From positions 4,557,001 to 4,621,000 of the forward strand of contig CATNEN010000002.1 of the NCBI GenBank assembly GCA_950097015.1: a DNA stretch of 64,000 nucleotides, written 5' to 3'. The notes under the pieces are model-generated. The model did not search any database. It saw nothing but the letters and a program-made list of their open reading frames with translations, and had not been told where the DNA came from. The stretch comes from Macrostomum hystrix (lineage: Eukaryota; Platyhelminthes; Macrostomidae). The stretch's first letter is position 1. Each line of letters starts with the position of its first letter. Shown here piece after piece: positions 11,401 to 22,132 of this stretch. A program made the translations under genes and the position numbers.

Positions 11401-14280
11401 TTTTACTCGCTGATGCGCAATCGAAAGCTCCGCAACTGTCCAGGAATTTCCACGTGTGGAACGAGCTGTGGATGGCCCGGCCAGACCTGGGCAAGCGGTA
11501 CAACGGCTGGCAGGCAGTCGACTCCACGCCCCAGGAGATGAGCGGCGGCCGCTTCCAGACCGGGCCCTGTCCGCTGGTGGCCATCAAGGCCGGCGAGATC
11601 AACTTGCCGCACGACGGCAACTTCATCTACTCGGAGGTGAACGCCTGCGTGAAGTATTGGGTGACTGCAGACAATGGCGTCACCTGGATTGAAGCCATGT
11701 CCGACCCAAAGTCAGTTGGCGAGTACATCAGTACTAAGGTGGGTTAGCTTTCTGTACTGAATATTAGCAACATATTAGCAGCACCCCCACCTCAGATTTC
11801 ACCTCTTTCAAAAAGCACCATACATACCAACAATCTCAAGAAATGACATCCCCCGTTAACACCCACCTATAAACACCAAAGCCCAAAGCCAACCTCAAAC
11901 GACACCCACCCCAAACAACACCCACACCAAACAACACCCACACCAAACAACACCCACCCCAACAACACCCAACCCGAAAAAACACTTACCCCAAACAACA
12001 CCCACCCCGAGCAACAACCACACCAAACAACACCCACCCCAACAACACCCAAACCCAAACAACACCCACCCGAAACAATTCCCACCCCAAACAATAACCA
12101 CCCCAAAAAACAACAACCCCAAACAAAGCCCACCCCTAAACCACACCCACCCGAAACTACACTCACCCCAAGCAACAACCACCCCAAACAACACCCACCC
12201 CAAATCATACCCACGCGAAACAACATAAAAATTTCATATCCCTCTTTCAGTTGGTCGGCGCTTTTGAGCGTCTAGACGTGACCAGCCAGTACAAGTACGA
12301 CGAGGGCAGTCCGGAGGAGCGGGCGACCTTCGAGCGGGCCAGAGAGCTGGCAAGAAAGGCCAGCACGGAGCGGGTCCCCCCGGAGGGCGCCAGTTCGCCG
12401 AGGGCCGGCCCGGACCGTCAGGTTTGGCGACTGCGCATTCTGACCGGGCCGGCAAAGTCAATCAACTTCGGCGCGGATGCCACCGTGAAGGTTGTCGTCA
12501 AGAATGTCAGCGAAATCGACCGAGCCGGCTCCTGCTACTGCTCAGCTGTGCTCAGAAACAGCGCCGGAAAAAAGCTTAAAGATTTAAGCGTGCAGCAGAT
12601 GAAACTTGACCTGCCTGCCGCTGTTGGTGGGTGAAGATTAATTTGACAGCCTGACAGGCTTAGCCATCTAAAAATAAAAAAATGGTACATTTGTAAAACT
12701 CGTACGAACGAATCACCGCTTCAGAAAGTTCAGCCGAGCTGAGCATAGCTGCTCAAGACTACATGGAATTCGGTCACGAAGAAATCGACATCGTCATTCT
12801 GGCCGCGCTGACCGACACAGAAAATCGAGTCCAAACCGTCGACGAAGTCATCGGCATCGTCTATCCGGATCTGCTTGTTAAGGTTAGTGACTCTAATTGC
12901 TCTAATAACCTTATTGCTGCACCCGAACGGAGCAACGCAAGCACACAAAACCGGACCAAGAACACGGACCAACTTTTTGTTGCGCATCTTTTGAAACAAG
13001 AATCACGTCGCCAGCTTTTCAGACCGTCGAGATATTCAATGGTTCTGGCCAAAGGTCTTATTTTTCCCATAAGCGCTAGTGTATTTGATTCACACGAATT
13101 AGCACTGCGCCTCAGCGCGGCCTTGCCAGGCCTTCAAAATTTATCAGCATGTCACCCGAATGTGCCTGCATCATCTCCGTCTTCAGTGGTCGCCTACCTT
13201 TATCTTGACGGACTGCTGGACCTTCTCAAGGGCTACAACTGGTGGAAATAGGCCAGTATGGACACCCTGACGCGAATTTCTCCTATTTCTCACTACTCAA
13301 GCCTAAGTATTAGGCGCAGCTCAACCATCGCTCAACCAGGACACCATCGCCTAGTCTGTCAACCAATCAGTCACCACCCAACGCTTTTAGCTTTCGGGCG
13401 CTGCCAAAATAAATTTCAGGGCGAGGGGGGGGGAGAAATCCCCCTCTTGATATAAAAACGGGCGGCAAAATGGCTTGGTAGTCCTACTGTTAAATGGCCC
13501 TAGCAACTAAAATAATCGATTATATCCCTTTCCAATGGAATCCCAGATACCGGCCAAGCTGCGAAGGCAATCGGAGGTAGAAATCACGGTGGAGCTGAAG
13601 AACGACTTGTCAATATTGCTGACGGAGGCTAAATTTGGCATTGAAGGCCCCGGACTGAGAACTCAGCAACTGGAACAGAAAGTAGAGTGAGTCTACTATT
13701 TGAGGGCACTTGAGTTACTTGTTTTCTCCTCTGTTCTCACCATCTCATGCTTATCTATTCTCAGAAGTCTGGTTAATCTACCATTCTTATCTAATTTCAT
13801 TGTTCTCATCTATGATCTCATCTATTCTCACTGTTCTCATCATCTATGATCTCATCTATTCTCACAGTTCTCATCATCTATGATCTCATCTATTTTCACA
13901 GTTCTCATTATCTATGATCTCATCTATTCTCACAGTTCTCATCATCTATGATCTCATCTATTCTCACAGTTCTCATCATCTATGATCTCATCTATTCTCA
14001 CAGTTCTCATCATCTATGATCTCATCTATTTTCACAGTTCTCATTATCTATGATCTCATCTTAGCTCGCAGTTCTCACAATCTAGTGTCTGATCTCATAT
14101 TATCTCACTGCCGAAAGCCACCTGATTGATTTCAGTGATGTCCAGCCGGGTTCCGTAGCCAGCGCCACCTTCAAGGTGAGTTTCCATCGAGCCGGGGCGA
14201 CCAATTTGGTGGCCACCTTCAGCAGCAAGCAGATGACGGGAGTGTTCAAGCAAGCCGCTTTCTATGTTGACTTTGACTAA
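5418..14280 (+). CDS. Transglutaminase (protein-glutamine gamma-glutamyltransferase), 12 exons, complete
   Basis: Calcium-dependent enzyme that cross-links proteins through glutamine-lysine isopeptide bonds. Exons: 5418-5445, 7201-7430, 8717-8764, 8858-9032, 9583-9707, 10068-10350, 10654-10792, 11444-11738, 12251-12626, 12734-12882, 13547-13686, 14136-14280. Total 2133 nt gives 710 residues, a normal family length. The N-terminal beta-sandwich is in exons 2-4 (VDLQCRDN, LVVRRGAPF). The catalytic core has all three residues: Cys287 in YGQCWVF, His346 in WNFHVWNE, Asp369 in VDSTPQE, with spacing as in vertebrate enzymes. The KYDEGSPEER segment and the two C-terminal barrels follow in exons 9-12. 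No signal peptide is visible, so a cytosolic enzyme is likely. Exon 1 (28 nt) and the 16-codon exon 3 were chosen because the phases fit and are the least certain parts. Nearly every intron is filled with its own minisatellite. Confidence 0.9.
5716..7110. repeat. 30-bp minisatellite in transglutaminase intron 1, about 46 copies
   Basis: Unit tcattcagttagaatcgctc plus ataatcacag, with t/a and a/g variants. Larger duplications are visible inside: the variant-rich block around 6650-6780 (tcggtaatttttacag) recurs at 6910-7040, and 6210-6330 recurs at 6420-6540. The array stops about 90 bases before the exon 2 acceptor. Confidence 0.95.
7436..7912. repeat. 47-bp minisatellite in transglutaminase intron 2, about 10 copies
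   Basis: Unit begins gaggtgcctgtaattaagga and ends ttttattgacgca. It starts within about 10 bases of the exon 2 donor (7431). Copies drift directionally: gacgca in early copies, gacgct in the middle, gacact in the last ones, which suggests stepwise local expansion. Confidence 0.95.
8198..8283. mobile_element. Diverged SINE fragment (core only) in transglutaminase intron 2
   Basis: The stretch ctgtccgtggactgggcagg ... ccagctgatgctggt matches the non-tRNA core of the fuller SINE copies at 15803-15975 and 61403-61594. The tRNA-derived head is missing. Recognition is by comparison within this window. Confidence 0.6.
8340..8640. repeat. About 21-bp minisatellite, left block, transglutaminase intron 2
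   Basis: Degenerate tandem copies of cctgttagacacgaaattaaa. The same family continues in intron 4 at 9040-9460, on the far side of exons 3 and 4. Confidence 0.85.
9040..9460. repeat. About 21-bp minisatellite, right block, transglutaminase intron 4
   Basis: The same cctgttagacacgaaa family as 8340-8640, beginning within 10 bases of the exon 4 donor (9033). Exons 3 and 4 are thus embedded in one minisatellite family. Confidence 0.85.
9795..10035. repeat. About 20-bp purine-rich minisatellite in transglutaminase intron 5
   Basis: Irregular copies of gaggggtgagaagacacgaa between exons 5 and 6. The sense strand is almost wholly A and G with scattered t and c. Confidence 0.85.
10363..10500. repeat. 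Short minisatellite in transglutaminase intron 6
   Basis: Three to four copies of a roughly 32-bp unit built from gtacacacgggggctgcttg and tacttggagtat, just after the exon 6 donor (10351). Confidence 0.75.
10890..11388. repeat. 30-bp minisatellite in transglutaminase intron 7, about 16 copies
   Basis: Unit gaatgtacactctggggcag plus ggaggaagca. Copies become more uniform toward the 3' end. The stop-free frames through the array come from unit length divisible by three and are not genes. Confidence 0.95.
11775..12225. repeat. C/A-rich minisatellite in transglutaminase intron 8
   Basis: Degenerate 16-18-bp units of the type ccccaaacaacaccca. Almost G-free on the sense strand, in contrast to the G-rich array in the preceding intron. 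Confidence 0.9.
12905..13500 (+). mobile_element. Dispersed repeat family, copy A, in transglutaminase intron 10
   Basis: About 590 bases that recur at 53645-54125, 54165-54380 (inverted) and 54985-55455. Shared landmarks in order: a gcaacgcaagcacac segment, a cgtcgagatattcaa segment, gcgcctcagcgcggccttgc, a cctacctttat segment, and at the 3' end a TATAAAA motif (13451) followed by ggcggcaaaatggcttgg. A/T-framed ends and an internal TATA box would fit an LTR or a non-autonomous element. I see no transposase or reverse transcriptase. Confidence 0.7.
13790..14085. repeat. 34-bp minisatellite in transglutaminase intron 11, about 8 copies
   Basis: Unit ctcatctattctcacagttc plus tcatcatctatgat. 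Every unit contains a pyrimidine tract and CAG resembling a 3' splice site, upstream of the true acceptor at 14134-14135. Confidence 0.9.
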
Positions 14281-14398
14281 ACGCATCTGTTTGAGTTCGG
14301 TTTTCTTGACTCAAGTGTTCTAGTGTTTGATAGTTTTATACTCAATCAATATTTCTTAAATGACTATATTTAAGTTTTTTATTGATGCTGTGTTGAAA

Positions 14399-15003
14399 AC
14401 TGTGTGAGAATGGGTGAGTACAAGATGAGAGCTGTGTGAGAATGGATGAGTACACGATGAGAAACTGTGTGAGAATGGATGAGTACACGATGAGAAACTG
14501 TGTGAGAATGGATGAGTACACGATGAGAAACTGTGTGAGAATGGATGAGTACACGATGAGAAACTGTGTGAGAATGGATGAGTACACCATGAGAACTGCG
14601 AGAATGGATGAGTACACCATGAGAACTGTGTGAGAATGGATGAGTACACCATGAGAACTGTGTGAGAATGGATTAGTACAAGATGAGAACTGTGTGAGAA
14701 TGGATGAGTACACCATGAGAACTGTGTGAGAATGGATTAGTACAAGATGAGAACTGTGTGAGAATGGATGAGTACACCATGAGAACTGTGTGAGAATGGA
14801 TTAGTACAAGATGAGAACTGTGTGAGAATGGATGAGTACACCATGAGAACTGTGTGAGAATGGATGAGTACACGATGAGAACTGTGTGAGAATGGATGAG
14901 TACACGATGAGAAACTGTGTGAGAATGGATGAGTACACGATGAGAAACTGTGTGAGAATGGATGAGTACACCATGAGAACTGTGTGAGAATAGATGAGTA
15001 GTC
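14399..15003. repeat. 32/33-bp minisatellite downstream of transglutaminase, about 18 copies
   Basis: Unit gtgtgagaatggatgagtac plus accatgagaact, with cgatgagaaact and aagatgagaact variants in blocks. Begins about 120 bases after the stop codon, so it may lie in the 3' untranslated region. Confidence 0.95.
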
Positions 15004-16040
15004 TCCATGTCTAGCAATACATGCATCTTATATTAAGACACTACACATGACACATTACACTTGAATATAATCCTTCAGATAAGTACTGATATTTTAAACA
15101 GAAAGTATTTTAACAAACTAGTGTTGTTTATCAGATTGTCAATTGTTTATAAAGTCTCTATTTAATCAAGTCTAACTTCAGTTGAAACTTTGATGCTGAA
15201 CAGACTAATTAAAACGGATTTAATTCATTAATTTTGATTCTTTGACTTTTAATAAATTTGTGTTATAAAAACACTTTTATTTCTACTTACAAAAGTAGTG
15301 TAATGAAAAAGATCCACTATTTCTTATTATTTTTATGCTAGTTTAAACTAGCGGAGCTGAGATGCATTTTTCTACGCGAATGATCTTAAATAACCTCGCC
15401 AAGGTGAGGGGGGAGGTGAGGTAGGGGAGGTCACCTGATCGGCTGAGGTGGGCCTGAACTGTTCACCAAGCAGCGAACAAAGTCACAAAGCTGCATGGAT
15501 AGTTTCCATGCACTCACTTGCACTCGCAGCAAAATGAGTTTGTTTATTAGCTTAAATTGAACAAATGTTTGTAGGCAGGCCATTGTTCATTGGCATCTAG
15601 GGCGAATGTGCATTGTGAGTATAAATAAATTCATGTTACAGAATGTAAAAAACACATATATGGTTTGTTTTGTGCTATTGTTTGACACTAAAAAGATCAT
15701 AATATGTAAAAAATAGCATACCAGAATATATTTACTTGCATTTCGTTTCGTGAATAATAACAATTGGGTCAGTGCGCAGACGACAGCTCAACCGAAGCAA
15801 TTGCTGTTCAGTCCATAGACTGGGGGGACGCCACACCCACCCTCAGTTACCCACAGCTGATGCTGGTACCCATTTAACAACTGGGTGAACTGATGCAGAG
15901 TCAAGTGTCTTGCTAAAGGATACAAATTGTTCCAATAGAGTCGAGAATCGAACCCGTGACCTACAACCCCCTGTTTCGCGAATTTGCGAATATGAACTCA
16001 AAAGCTAAAAAGAATGGGTTATGAGGCTGTGTCTGTAAAA
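15004..16040. other. Gene-free AT-rich intergenic stretch
   Basis: I see no coding signal. A purine-rich patch (ggtgaggggggaggtgaggt) lies near 15404-15425. The SINE at 15803-15975 is the only recognisable element. Confidence 0.6.
15803..15975 (-). mobile_element. tRNA-derived SINE, head truncated
   Basis: Read on the minus strand, the element has a polymerase III B-box (ggttcgattc, complement of 15948-15957) followed by a core that includes aagtgtctt-type and agctgatgctggtac-type segments and ends near gctgttcagtccatagactg (plus strand). The A-box half of the tRNA head is missing. The body matches 61403-61594. Confidence 0.75.
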
Positions 16041-16044
16041 TATT

Positions 16045-16760
16045 GCGACAGAGTGAGAGTCAGAGAGTGACAGAGTGAGGGTCAGAGAGTGACAGAGTGA
16101 GTGACAGAGGGTGACAGAGTGAGGGTCAGAGAGTGACAGAGTGAGTGACAGAGGGTGACAGAGTAAGGGTCAGAGAGTGACAGAGTGAGTGACAGAGTGA
16201 GGGTCAGAGAGTGACAGAGTGAGGGTCAGAGGGTGTCAGAGTGAGGTTCAGAGAGTGACAGAGTGAGGATCTTTGGGTGACAAAGTGAGGGTCAGAGAGT
16301 GGCGGAGTGAGTGTCAGAGAGTGACAGAGTGAGGGTCAGAGAGTGACAGAGTGAGGATCTTAGGGTGACAGAGTGAGGGTCAGAGAGTGACAGAGTGAGG
16401 GTCAGAGAGTGACAGAGTGAGGGTCAGAGAGTGACAGAGTGAGGGTCAGAGAGTGACAGAGTGAGGGTCAGAGAGTGACAGAGTGAGGATCAGAGAGTGA
16501 CAGAGTGAGGGTCAGAGGGTGTCAGAGTGAGGTTCAGAGAGTGACAGAGTAAGGGTCAGAGAGTGACAGAGTGAGGATCAGAGAGTGACAGAGTGAGGAT
16601 CAGAGAGTGACAGAGTGAGTGACAGAGTGAGTGACAGAGAGTTACAGAGTGAGTGAGAGAGTGAGGGTCAGAGAGTGACAGAGTGAGTGACAGAGTGAGG
16701 GTCAGAGAGTGACAGAGTGAGTGATAGAGTGAGTGACAGAGAGTGACAGTCAGAGAGAGG
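16045..16760. repeat. 22-bp minisatellite, about 32 copies
   Basis: Unit gacagagtgagggtcagaga plus gt, interspersed with shorter gacagagtgagt units and rare gatctttgggt variants. Confidence 0.95.
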
Positions 16761-17320
16761 CAGTTAGGAGAGGAATACAGGTAGTAACAAACATTCCTTA
16801 AAATAAAAGATAAACAAGAATGAAATATGACATTAGTTAACACCTGAAGTAATATTTAAGACAATGTCAAAGAATCTGTGTAACGGCAACAAACAATCTC
16901 GAGGCTAAAAAAACGAGTACTAGTACTCACAGTTTAACCTGTGTATTTTTGCTCGTATTGTTTAGTTAAAATCCTTTATTGAACCTTCCTATTTGCTTGC
17001 GACAGACCTCGCTATTGATTGTACCCCTACTGCAGAGAATGAAGTGAGGCGAATGTACATTGTCACGATGAGTGTACACTGCCAGGGTCATAGGGTGTGG
17101 CAGCTACTGGGGGAGGGAGGTGGGTGGTGCGGTTAGAGATTGTTGACACAGTTTGACTGCTTTTTAGCAATAAATAACTTCAACTCAGTTTGGGTCGTTA
17201 GCTCTTTTTATTATGGGACTGTCGGCAATCAATGAGAATGTTCTCAGAGACTGAAGCTTTCACTTATTTGAGCACTGATGTTAGGGTGAAAGATTTTCAT
17301 TGGCAACAGCCGCTGTTTCA
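16761..17320. other. Intergenic spacer between two arrays
   Basis: AT-rich except for a G-rich patch around 17110-17135. I see no gene or RNA in it. Confidence 0.5.
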
Positions 17321-17324
17321 GGGT

Positions 17325-18505
17325 GTCACAAATTACTTCAGGCATGCATCAGCTGTTATCCACCCATACTTCAGGGCATCAGCTGTTAGCCACGCATACT
17401 TCAGGGCATCAGCTGTTAGCCACGCATACTTCAGGGCATCAGCTGTTATCCACGCATACTTCAGGGCATCAGCTGTGACCCACCCATACTTCAGGGCATC
17501 AGCTGTTATCCACGCATACTTCAGGGCATCAGCTGTTATCCACCCATACTTCAGGACATCAGCTGTTACCCTCTGACACTTCAGGGCATCAGCTGTTATC
17601 CACGCATACTTCAGGGCATCAGCTGTTATCCACGCATACTTCAGGGCATCCGCTGTGACCCACCCATACTTCAGGGCATCAGCTGTTATCCACGCATACT
17701 TCAGGGCATCAGCTGTTATCCACCCATACTTCAGGACATCAGCTGTTACCCTCTGACACTTCAGGGCATCAGCTGTTATCCACGCATACTTCAGGGCATC
17801 AGCTGTTATCCACGCATACTTCAGGACATCAGCTGTTACCCTCTGACACTTCAGGGCATCAGCTGTTATCCACGCATACTTCAGGGCATCAGCTGTTATC
17901 CACGTATACTTCAGGGCATCAGCTGTTATCCACGCATACTTCAGGACATCAGCTGTTACCCTCTGACACTTCAGGGCATCAGCTGTTATCCACGCATACT
18001 TCAGGGCATCAGCTGTTATCCACGCATACTTCAGGACATCAGCTGTTATCCACTCATACTTCAGGGCATCAGCTGTTATTCACGCATACTTCAGGACATC
18101 AGCTGTTATTCACCCATACTTCAGGACATCAGCTGTTATTCACCCATACTTCAGGACATCAGCTGTTATTCACCCATACTTCAGGACATCAGCTGTTATT
18201 CACCCATACTTCAGGGCGTAAGCTGTTATCCACCCATACTTCAGGACATCAGCTGTTATCCGCCCATACTTCAGGACATCAGCTGTTATTCACCCATACT
18301 TCAGGGCATCAGCTGTTATCTACCCATACTTCAGGGCATCAGCTGTTACCCTCTGATACTTCAGGGCATCAGCTGTTATCCACCCATACTTCAGGGCGTC
18401 AGCTGTGACCCACCCATACTTCAGGACATCAGCTGTTATTCACCCATACTTCAGGACATCAGCTGTTATCCACCCATACTTCAGGGCGTCAGCTGTGACC
18501 CACCG
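17325..18505. repeat. 30-bp minisatellite, about 39 copies
   Basis: Unit cttcagggcatcagctgtta plus tccacgcata. Variant units (ttaccctctgacact, ttattcaccc, cgtcagctgtgaccc) recur in ordered groups, giving higher-order structure. Confidence 0.95.
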
Positions 18506-18698
18506 ATTCTGTCGCAGCGGAAACTGCGAGGTATTCTAATATCGAGTTACATCTAGTTTCCCCATTTCTGCTCTCACAACTGTGCATTCTAGCAGAATGT
18601 AATTCTCAGTCCGTATCTATTTTTAAGCCTCAATTAAACAACAAATTAAAGTGTACACTTACATTCCATTGTTATCTTATAGTCAGGGGAGGTCAAAT

Positions 18699-18793
18699 AT
18701 GGACAGACAGAGCAACAAGCGGCCTCCAGAAATGGGGTTGCTGTACCGTCCCGCCTACCCTAAAAACTCGAATATTCCAGGCTCCATTGAAGA
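18699..18793 (+). CDS. Candidate first coding exon, unidentified
   Basis: An ATG at 18699 opens a 31-codon stretch beginning MDRQSNKRPPEMGLLYRPAY that runs into a good donor (ga|gtgagtaat at 18794). Base composition is richer than its surroundings. I find no second exon downstream before the next array, so this may be the start of a gene with distant exons or a chance frame. Family unknown. Confidence 0.25.
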
Positions 18794-18843
18794 GTGAGTA
18801 ATTTTGGTTAGAATCGTGTGAGAATCTGCTTCTTGGGGGGATT

Positions 18844-19224
18844 TTACAAAGGCAGGCTTAAACCGCCCACGGCCACTCCCTCTCCATTGGAATGAGACGG
18901 GCTGAAATTTATTTTTACATTCATATTATTCTGCTGCATCAACTGACAAACGCAAATCTTGTTTGTCCAGAACCTTTTGCAATTCCTTTGTGCCTTGCCT
19001 TGGTGAAGACACGAAGCGTTTTCTTCTCTTAGACCACCCATTATTATGCTTGAGCAGAACTGGCCGGGTGCTCTGTCCATTGTGCCCAGGTCCCATCTTA
19101 TTTAAATAGAGATCGGTTCTATGTAGTCGCACCTACAATATTATTTCAAGAATTTTTTCGTATTGTTCTGTTGCGTACTTATGTTTTAGGTTTGTTTGTG
19201 TTTCATTAGAAATATTTATTGTAC
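18844..19224 (-). other. Degenerate ORF fragment, possibly retroelement-derived
   Basis: Minus-strand open frame at 18926-19132 containing RPVLLKHNNGWSKRRKRF and ending LRLSVDAAE. The RPV(L/I)xK...KR...xxxR pattern is loosely like the C-terminal part of LINE ORF1 proteins, but the match is too weak to name. Flanking sequence shows no reverse transcriptase. Confidence 0.2.
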
Positions 19225-19752
19225 CTGTTCTGACTGTTTACCTGTTTTACCTGTTCTACGGGTTTTACCTGTTCTATTGGCTTTACCTGTTCTACGGGTT
19301 TTACCTGTTCTACCTGTTCTGACTATTTACCTGTTTTAACTGTTCTACGGGTTTTACCTGTTCTACGGGTTTTACCTGTTCTACGGGTTTTACCTGTTCT
19401 ACGGGTTTTACCTGTTCTATTGGCTTTAACTGTTCTACGGGTTTACCTGTTCTTTAGGTTTTACCTGTTCTACGGGTTTTACCTGTTCTTCAGGTTTTAC
19501 CTGTTCTTCAGGTTTTACCTGTTCTACAGGTTTTACATGTTCTACAGGTTTTATCTGTTCTACAGGTTTTACATGTTCTACAGGTTTTACCTGTTCTACA
19601 GGTTTTACCTGTTCTTCAGGTTTTACCTGTTCTTCAGGTTTTACCTTTTCTTCAGGTTTTACCTGTTCTTCAGGTTTTACCTGTTCTACAGGTTTTACCT
19701 GTTCTACAGGTTTTACCTGTTCTTCAGGTTTTACCTGTTCTACAGGTTTTAC
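19225..19752. repeat. 19-bp minisatellite, about 28 copies
   Basis: Unit ttttacctgttctacaggt, with tacggg in early copies and tacagg or ttcagg in late copies. Confidence 0.95.
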
Positions 19753-20148
19753 TGTAGATTAAAGTAAACTGAACTTCTCATAACTGCTAATTAAAAGACG
19801 ACAAACAGATTAGCCTAAGATTAACAGGCCCAGATGCCTGAATGGGTCAGTTTTAAGGGCGACAATAATTAATGAATCCAGAAGAATTCCAACTGGTCGT
19901 GAGAACGCGTTCAAAATAAATTGTCAAGTGGAAACCGAATGCACCAGACATAAAAGAGCAACTGGAAATTATTGAAACAGGCGGCACACTGGAGAGAGAA
20001 AAACAGCTAGTGGGGCCGTCACCAACCAGAGGTGGGCGGACCAGCTAGTTATGTTTATGGAATTTGTAATTACGGCGTCTTTGAGTCTATTTGGCGTTTT
20101 CCTGTCCCAAGGCATAGTTGGCTAATCTATAGGTTTGCTGGCTAGTAC

Positions 20149-20230
20149 ATGTACGCGTACTTGTTACTTTTGCTTGGTGTGTGCGGTTCATATGCTCCTG
20201 TGCCAGGTTCAAGCGAGATGGGGACTGATG
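20149..20230 (+). CDS. Candidate signal-peptide exon running into a minisatellite
   Basis: ATG at 20149 is followed by MYAYLLLLLGVCGSYA, a short hydrophobic core with small residues before a possible cleavage site. The frame then runs straight into the 20-bp array at 20225 and stops at 20353-20355. It could be a genuine secreted-protein exon whose donor I cannot place, or chance. Confidence 0.2.
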
Positions 20231-21040
20231 GGATGAAGTTGGAGGGGAAGGGATGCAGGGAGAGGGGAAGGGATGAAGGCAGAGAGGAAGGGATGAAGGC
20301 AGGGGGGAGGGATGAAGGCAGAGAGGGAGGGATGAAGGCAGAGAGGGAGGGATGAAGGCAGGGGGGAAGGGATGAAGGCAGGGAGGGAGGGATGAAGGTA
20401 GAGGGGAAGGGATGAAGGCAGAGGGGAAGGGATGAAGGCAGGGGGGAGGGATGAAGGCAGGGGGGAAGGGATGAAGGCAGGGGGGAAGGGATGAAGGTAG
20501 AGGGGAAGGGATGAAGGCAGGGGGGAGGGATGAAGGCAGGGGGGAAGGGATGAAGGTAGAGGGGAAGGGATGAAGGCAGGGGGGAAGGGATGAAGGCAGG
20601 GAGGGAGGGATGAAGGCAGAGGGGAAGGGATGAAGGCAGAGGGGAAGGGATGAAGGCAGGGGGGAGGGATGAAGGCAGGGGGGAAGGGATGAAGGCAGAG
20701 GGGAAGGGATGATGGCAGAAGGGAAGGGATGAAGACAGAGGGGAAGGGATGAAGGCGGGGGGGGAGGGATGAAGGCAGGGGGGAGGGATGAAGGCAGAGG
20801 GGAAGGGATGAAGGCAGAGGGGAAGGGATGAAGGCAGGGGGGAGGGATGAAGGCAGAGGGGAAGGGATGAAGGCAGAGAGGAAGGGATGAAGGCAGAGGG
20901 GAAGGGATGAAGGCAGAGGGGAAGGGAGGAAGGCAGAGGGGAAGGGATGAAGGCAGAGGGGAAGGGATGAAGGCAGAGGGGAAGGGATGAAGGCAGAGGG
21001 GAAGGGATGAAGGCAGAGGGGAAGGGATGAAGGCAGTGAG
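20225..21040. repeat. 20-bp polypurine minisatellite, about 40 copies
   Basis: Unit gaggggaagggatgaaggca and variants. Over 800 bases the plus strand is almost entirely A and G, broken mainly by one t and one c per unit. The long minus-strand frame through it (Pro/Ser/Leu repeats) is a by-product. Confidence 0.95.
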
Positions 21041-21671
21041 GATGACGAGCAGATAAGCTATCATATCTTAAAGCAACTGATTTTCATTGTCTTCTATTAA
21101 GAATAAATTGCAGGACCGAAGTATAAATTCCTGCCCGCATTAATATGATAATTCAATGCAACACCGTGTCGAGTCACTTCTATTTAAAGTACAGTAACTT
21201 CTGCGACATTAATACACGGATGAAGGCCGGGTAAATAAAAAAATGATTTATTATTTCATTGAGCAAAAGAACTGCGTAGATTCAAGATCTGGGAGTGCAT
21301 CAATTCGTTCGCGCAATATCTTTCTCAAAGTCTTGAAGCCTTTCAAATCTATTGATAAAAAAGCTAACCCGCTAGAGTTTTTTGAGCACACACAGAGGGG
21401 GGCAGGCTATCAGAGCAAATTTCCCACCGTGTTGTTAACACGACACCTTTGTGAGTTTGTGCGCTTAGCGCGATTATCGAGAAAGCGAAGAATTTTTGTG
21501 TAGAATGACATGCTGTAGTTTGCGACCACAGTGCGTTGCAGCTGGGGTAATCAAGTATGCTTTGAATATATTAACAAGCGATGCTCATTATTAATAATCT
21601 GTGTGAGCTCTTCTGCGAAATTAGAAATTATTGGCATGCGTTGAATTTAGATTAATTTGGATTCCGGCAAA
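21041..21671. other. Intergenic spacer
   Basis: AT-rich sequence between two arrays. An 86-codon plus-strand frame at 21243-21503 has no recognisable domain and unremarkable codon use. I annotate nothing in it. Confidence 0.5.
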
Positions 21672-22132
21672 TGCTCGTGCCTTCTACTCCGTGTCTTCTA
21701 CCCCGTGACTTCTACCCCCGTGTATTCAACCCAGTGTATTCTACCCCGTGTCTTCTATTCCGTGTCTTTTACCCAGTGTATTCTACCCCATGTATTCTAC
21801 CCCGTGTCTTCTACCCCGTGTCTTCTACCCCCGTGTCTTCTACCCCCATGCCTTCTACCCCCGTGTATTTAACCCAGTGTATTCTACCCCGTGTCTTCTA
21901 TTCCGTGTCTTCTACCCCGTGTCTCCTACCCAGTGTATTCTACCTCGTGTATTCTACCCAGTGTATTCTACCCCGTGTATTCTTACCCATGTCTTCTACC
22001 CCCGTGCCTTCTACCCTGTGACTTCTACTCCTGTGTCTTCTACCTCCGTATTTTCTATCCCTGTGTCTTATACCCCGTGTCTTCTACCCCGTGTATTCTA
22101 CCCCGTGTATTCTACCCCGTGTCTTCTACCGC
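21672..22132. repeat. 15-bp minisatellite, about 30 copies
   Basis: Unit tctaccccgtgtctt with gtgtatt and cccccgtg variants. Pyrimidine-rich on the plus strand, the reverse of the purine-rich array at 20225-21040. Confidence 0.95.

Noticed and set aside
10877-11626. Long minus-strand frames with CTFCFLPAPE repeats
   Set aside because: Antisense of the intron 7 array and of the transglutaminase active-site exon.
17325-18505. Regularly spaced 30-bp repeats that could suggest a CRISPR array
   Set aside because: Repeats are directly tandem with no unique spacers, and the context is a eukaryotic genome.
20087-21064. A 325-codon Pro/Ser/Leu repeat frame on the minus strand
   Set aside because: By-product of the 20-bp polypurine array; no start context, domain or splice structure.
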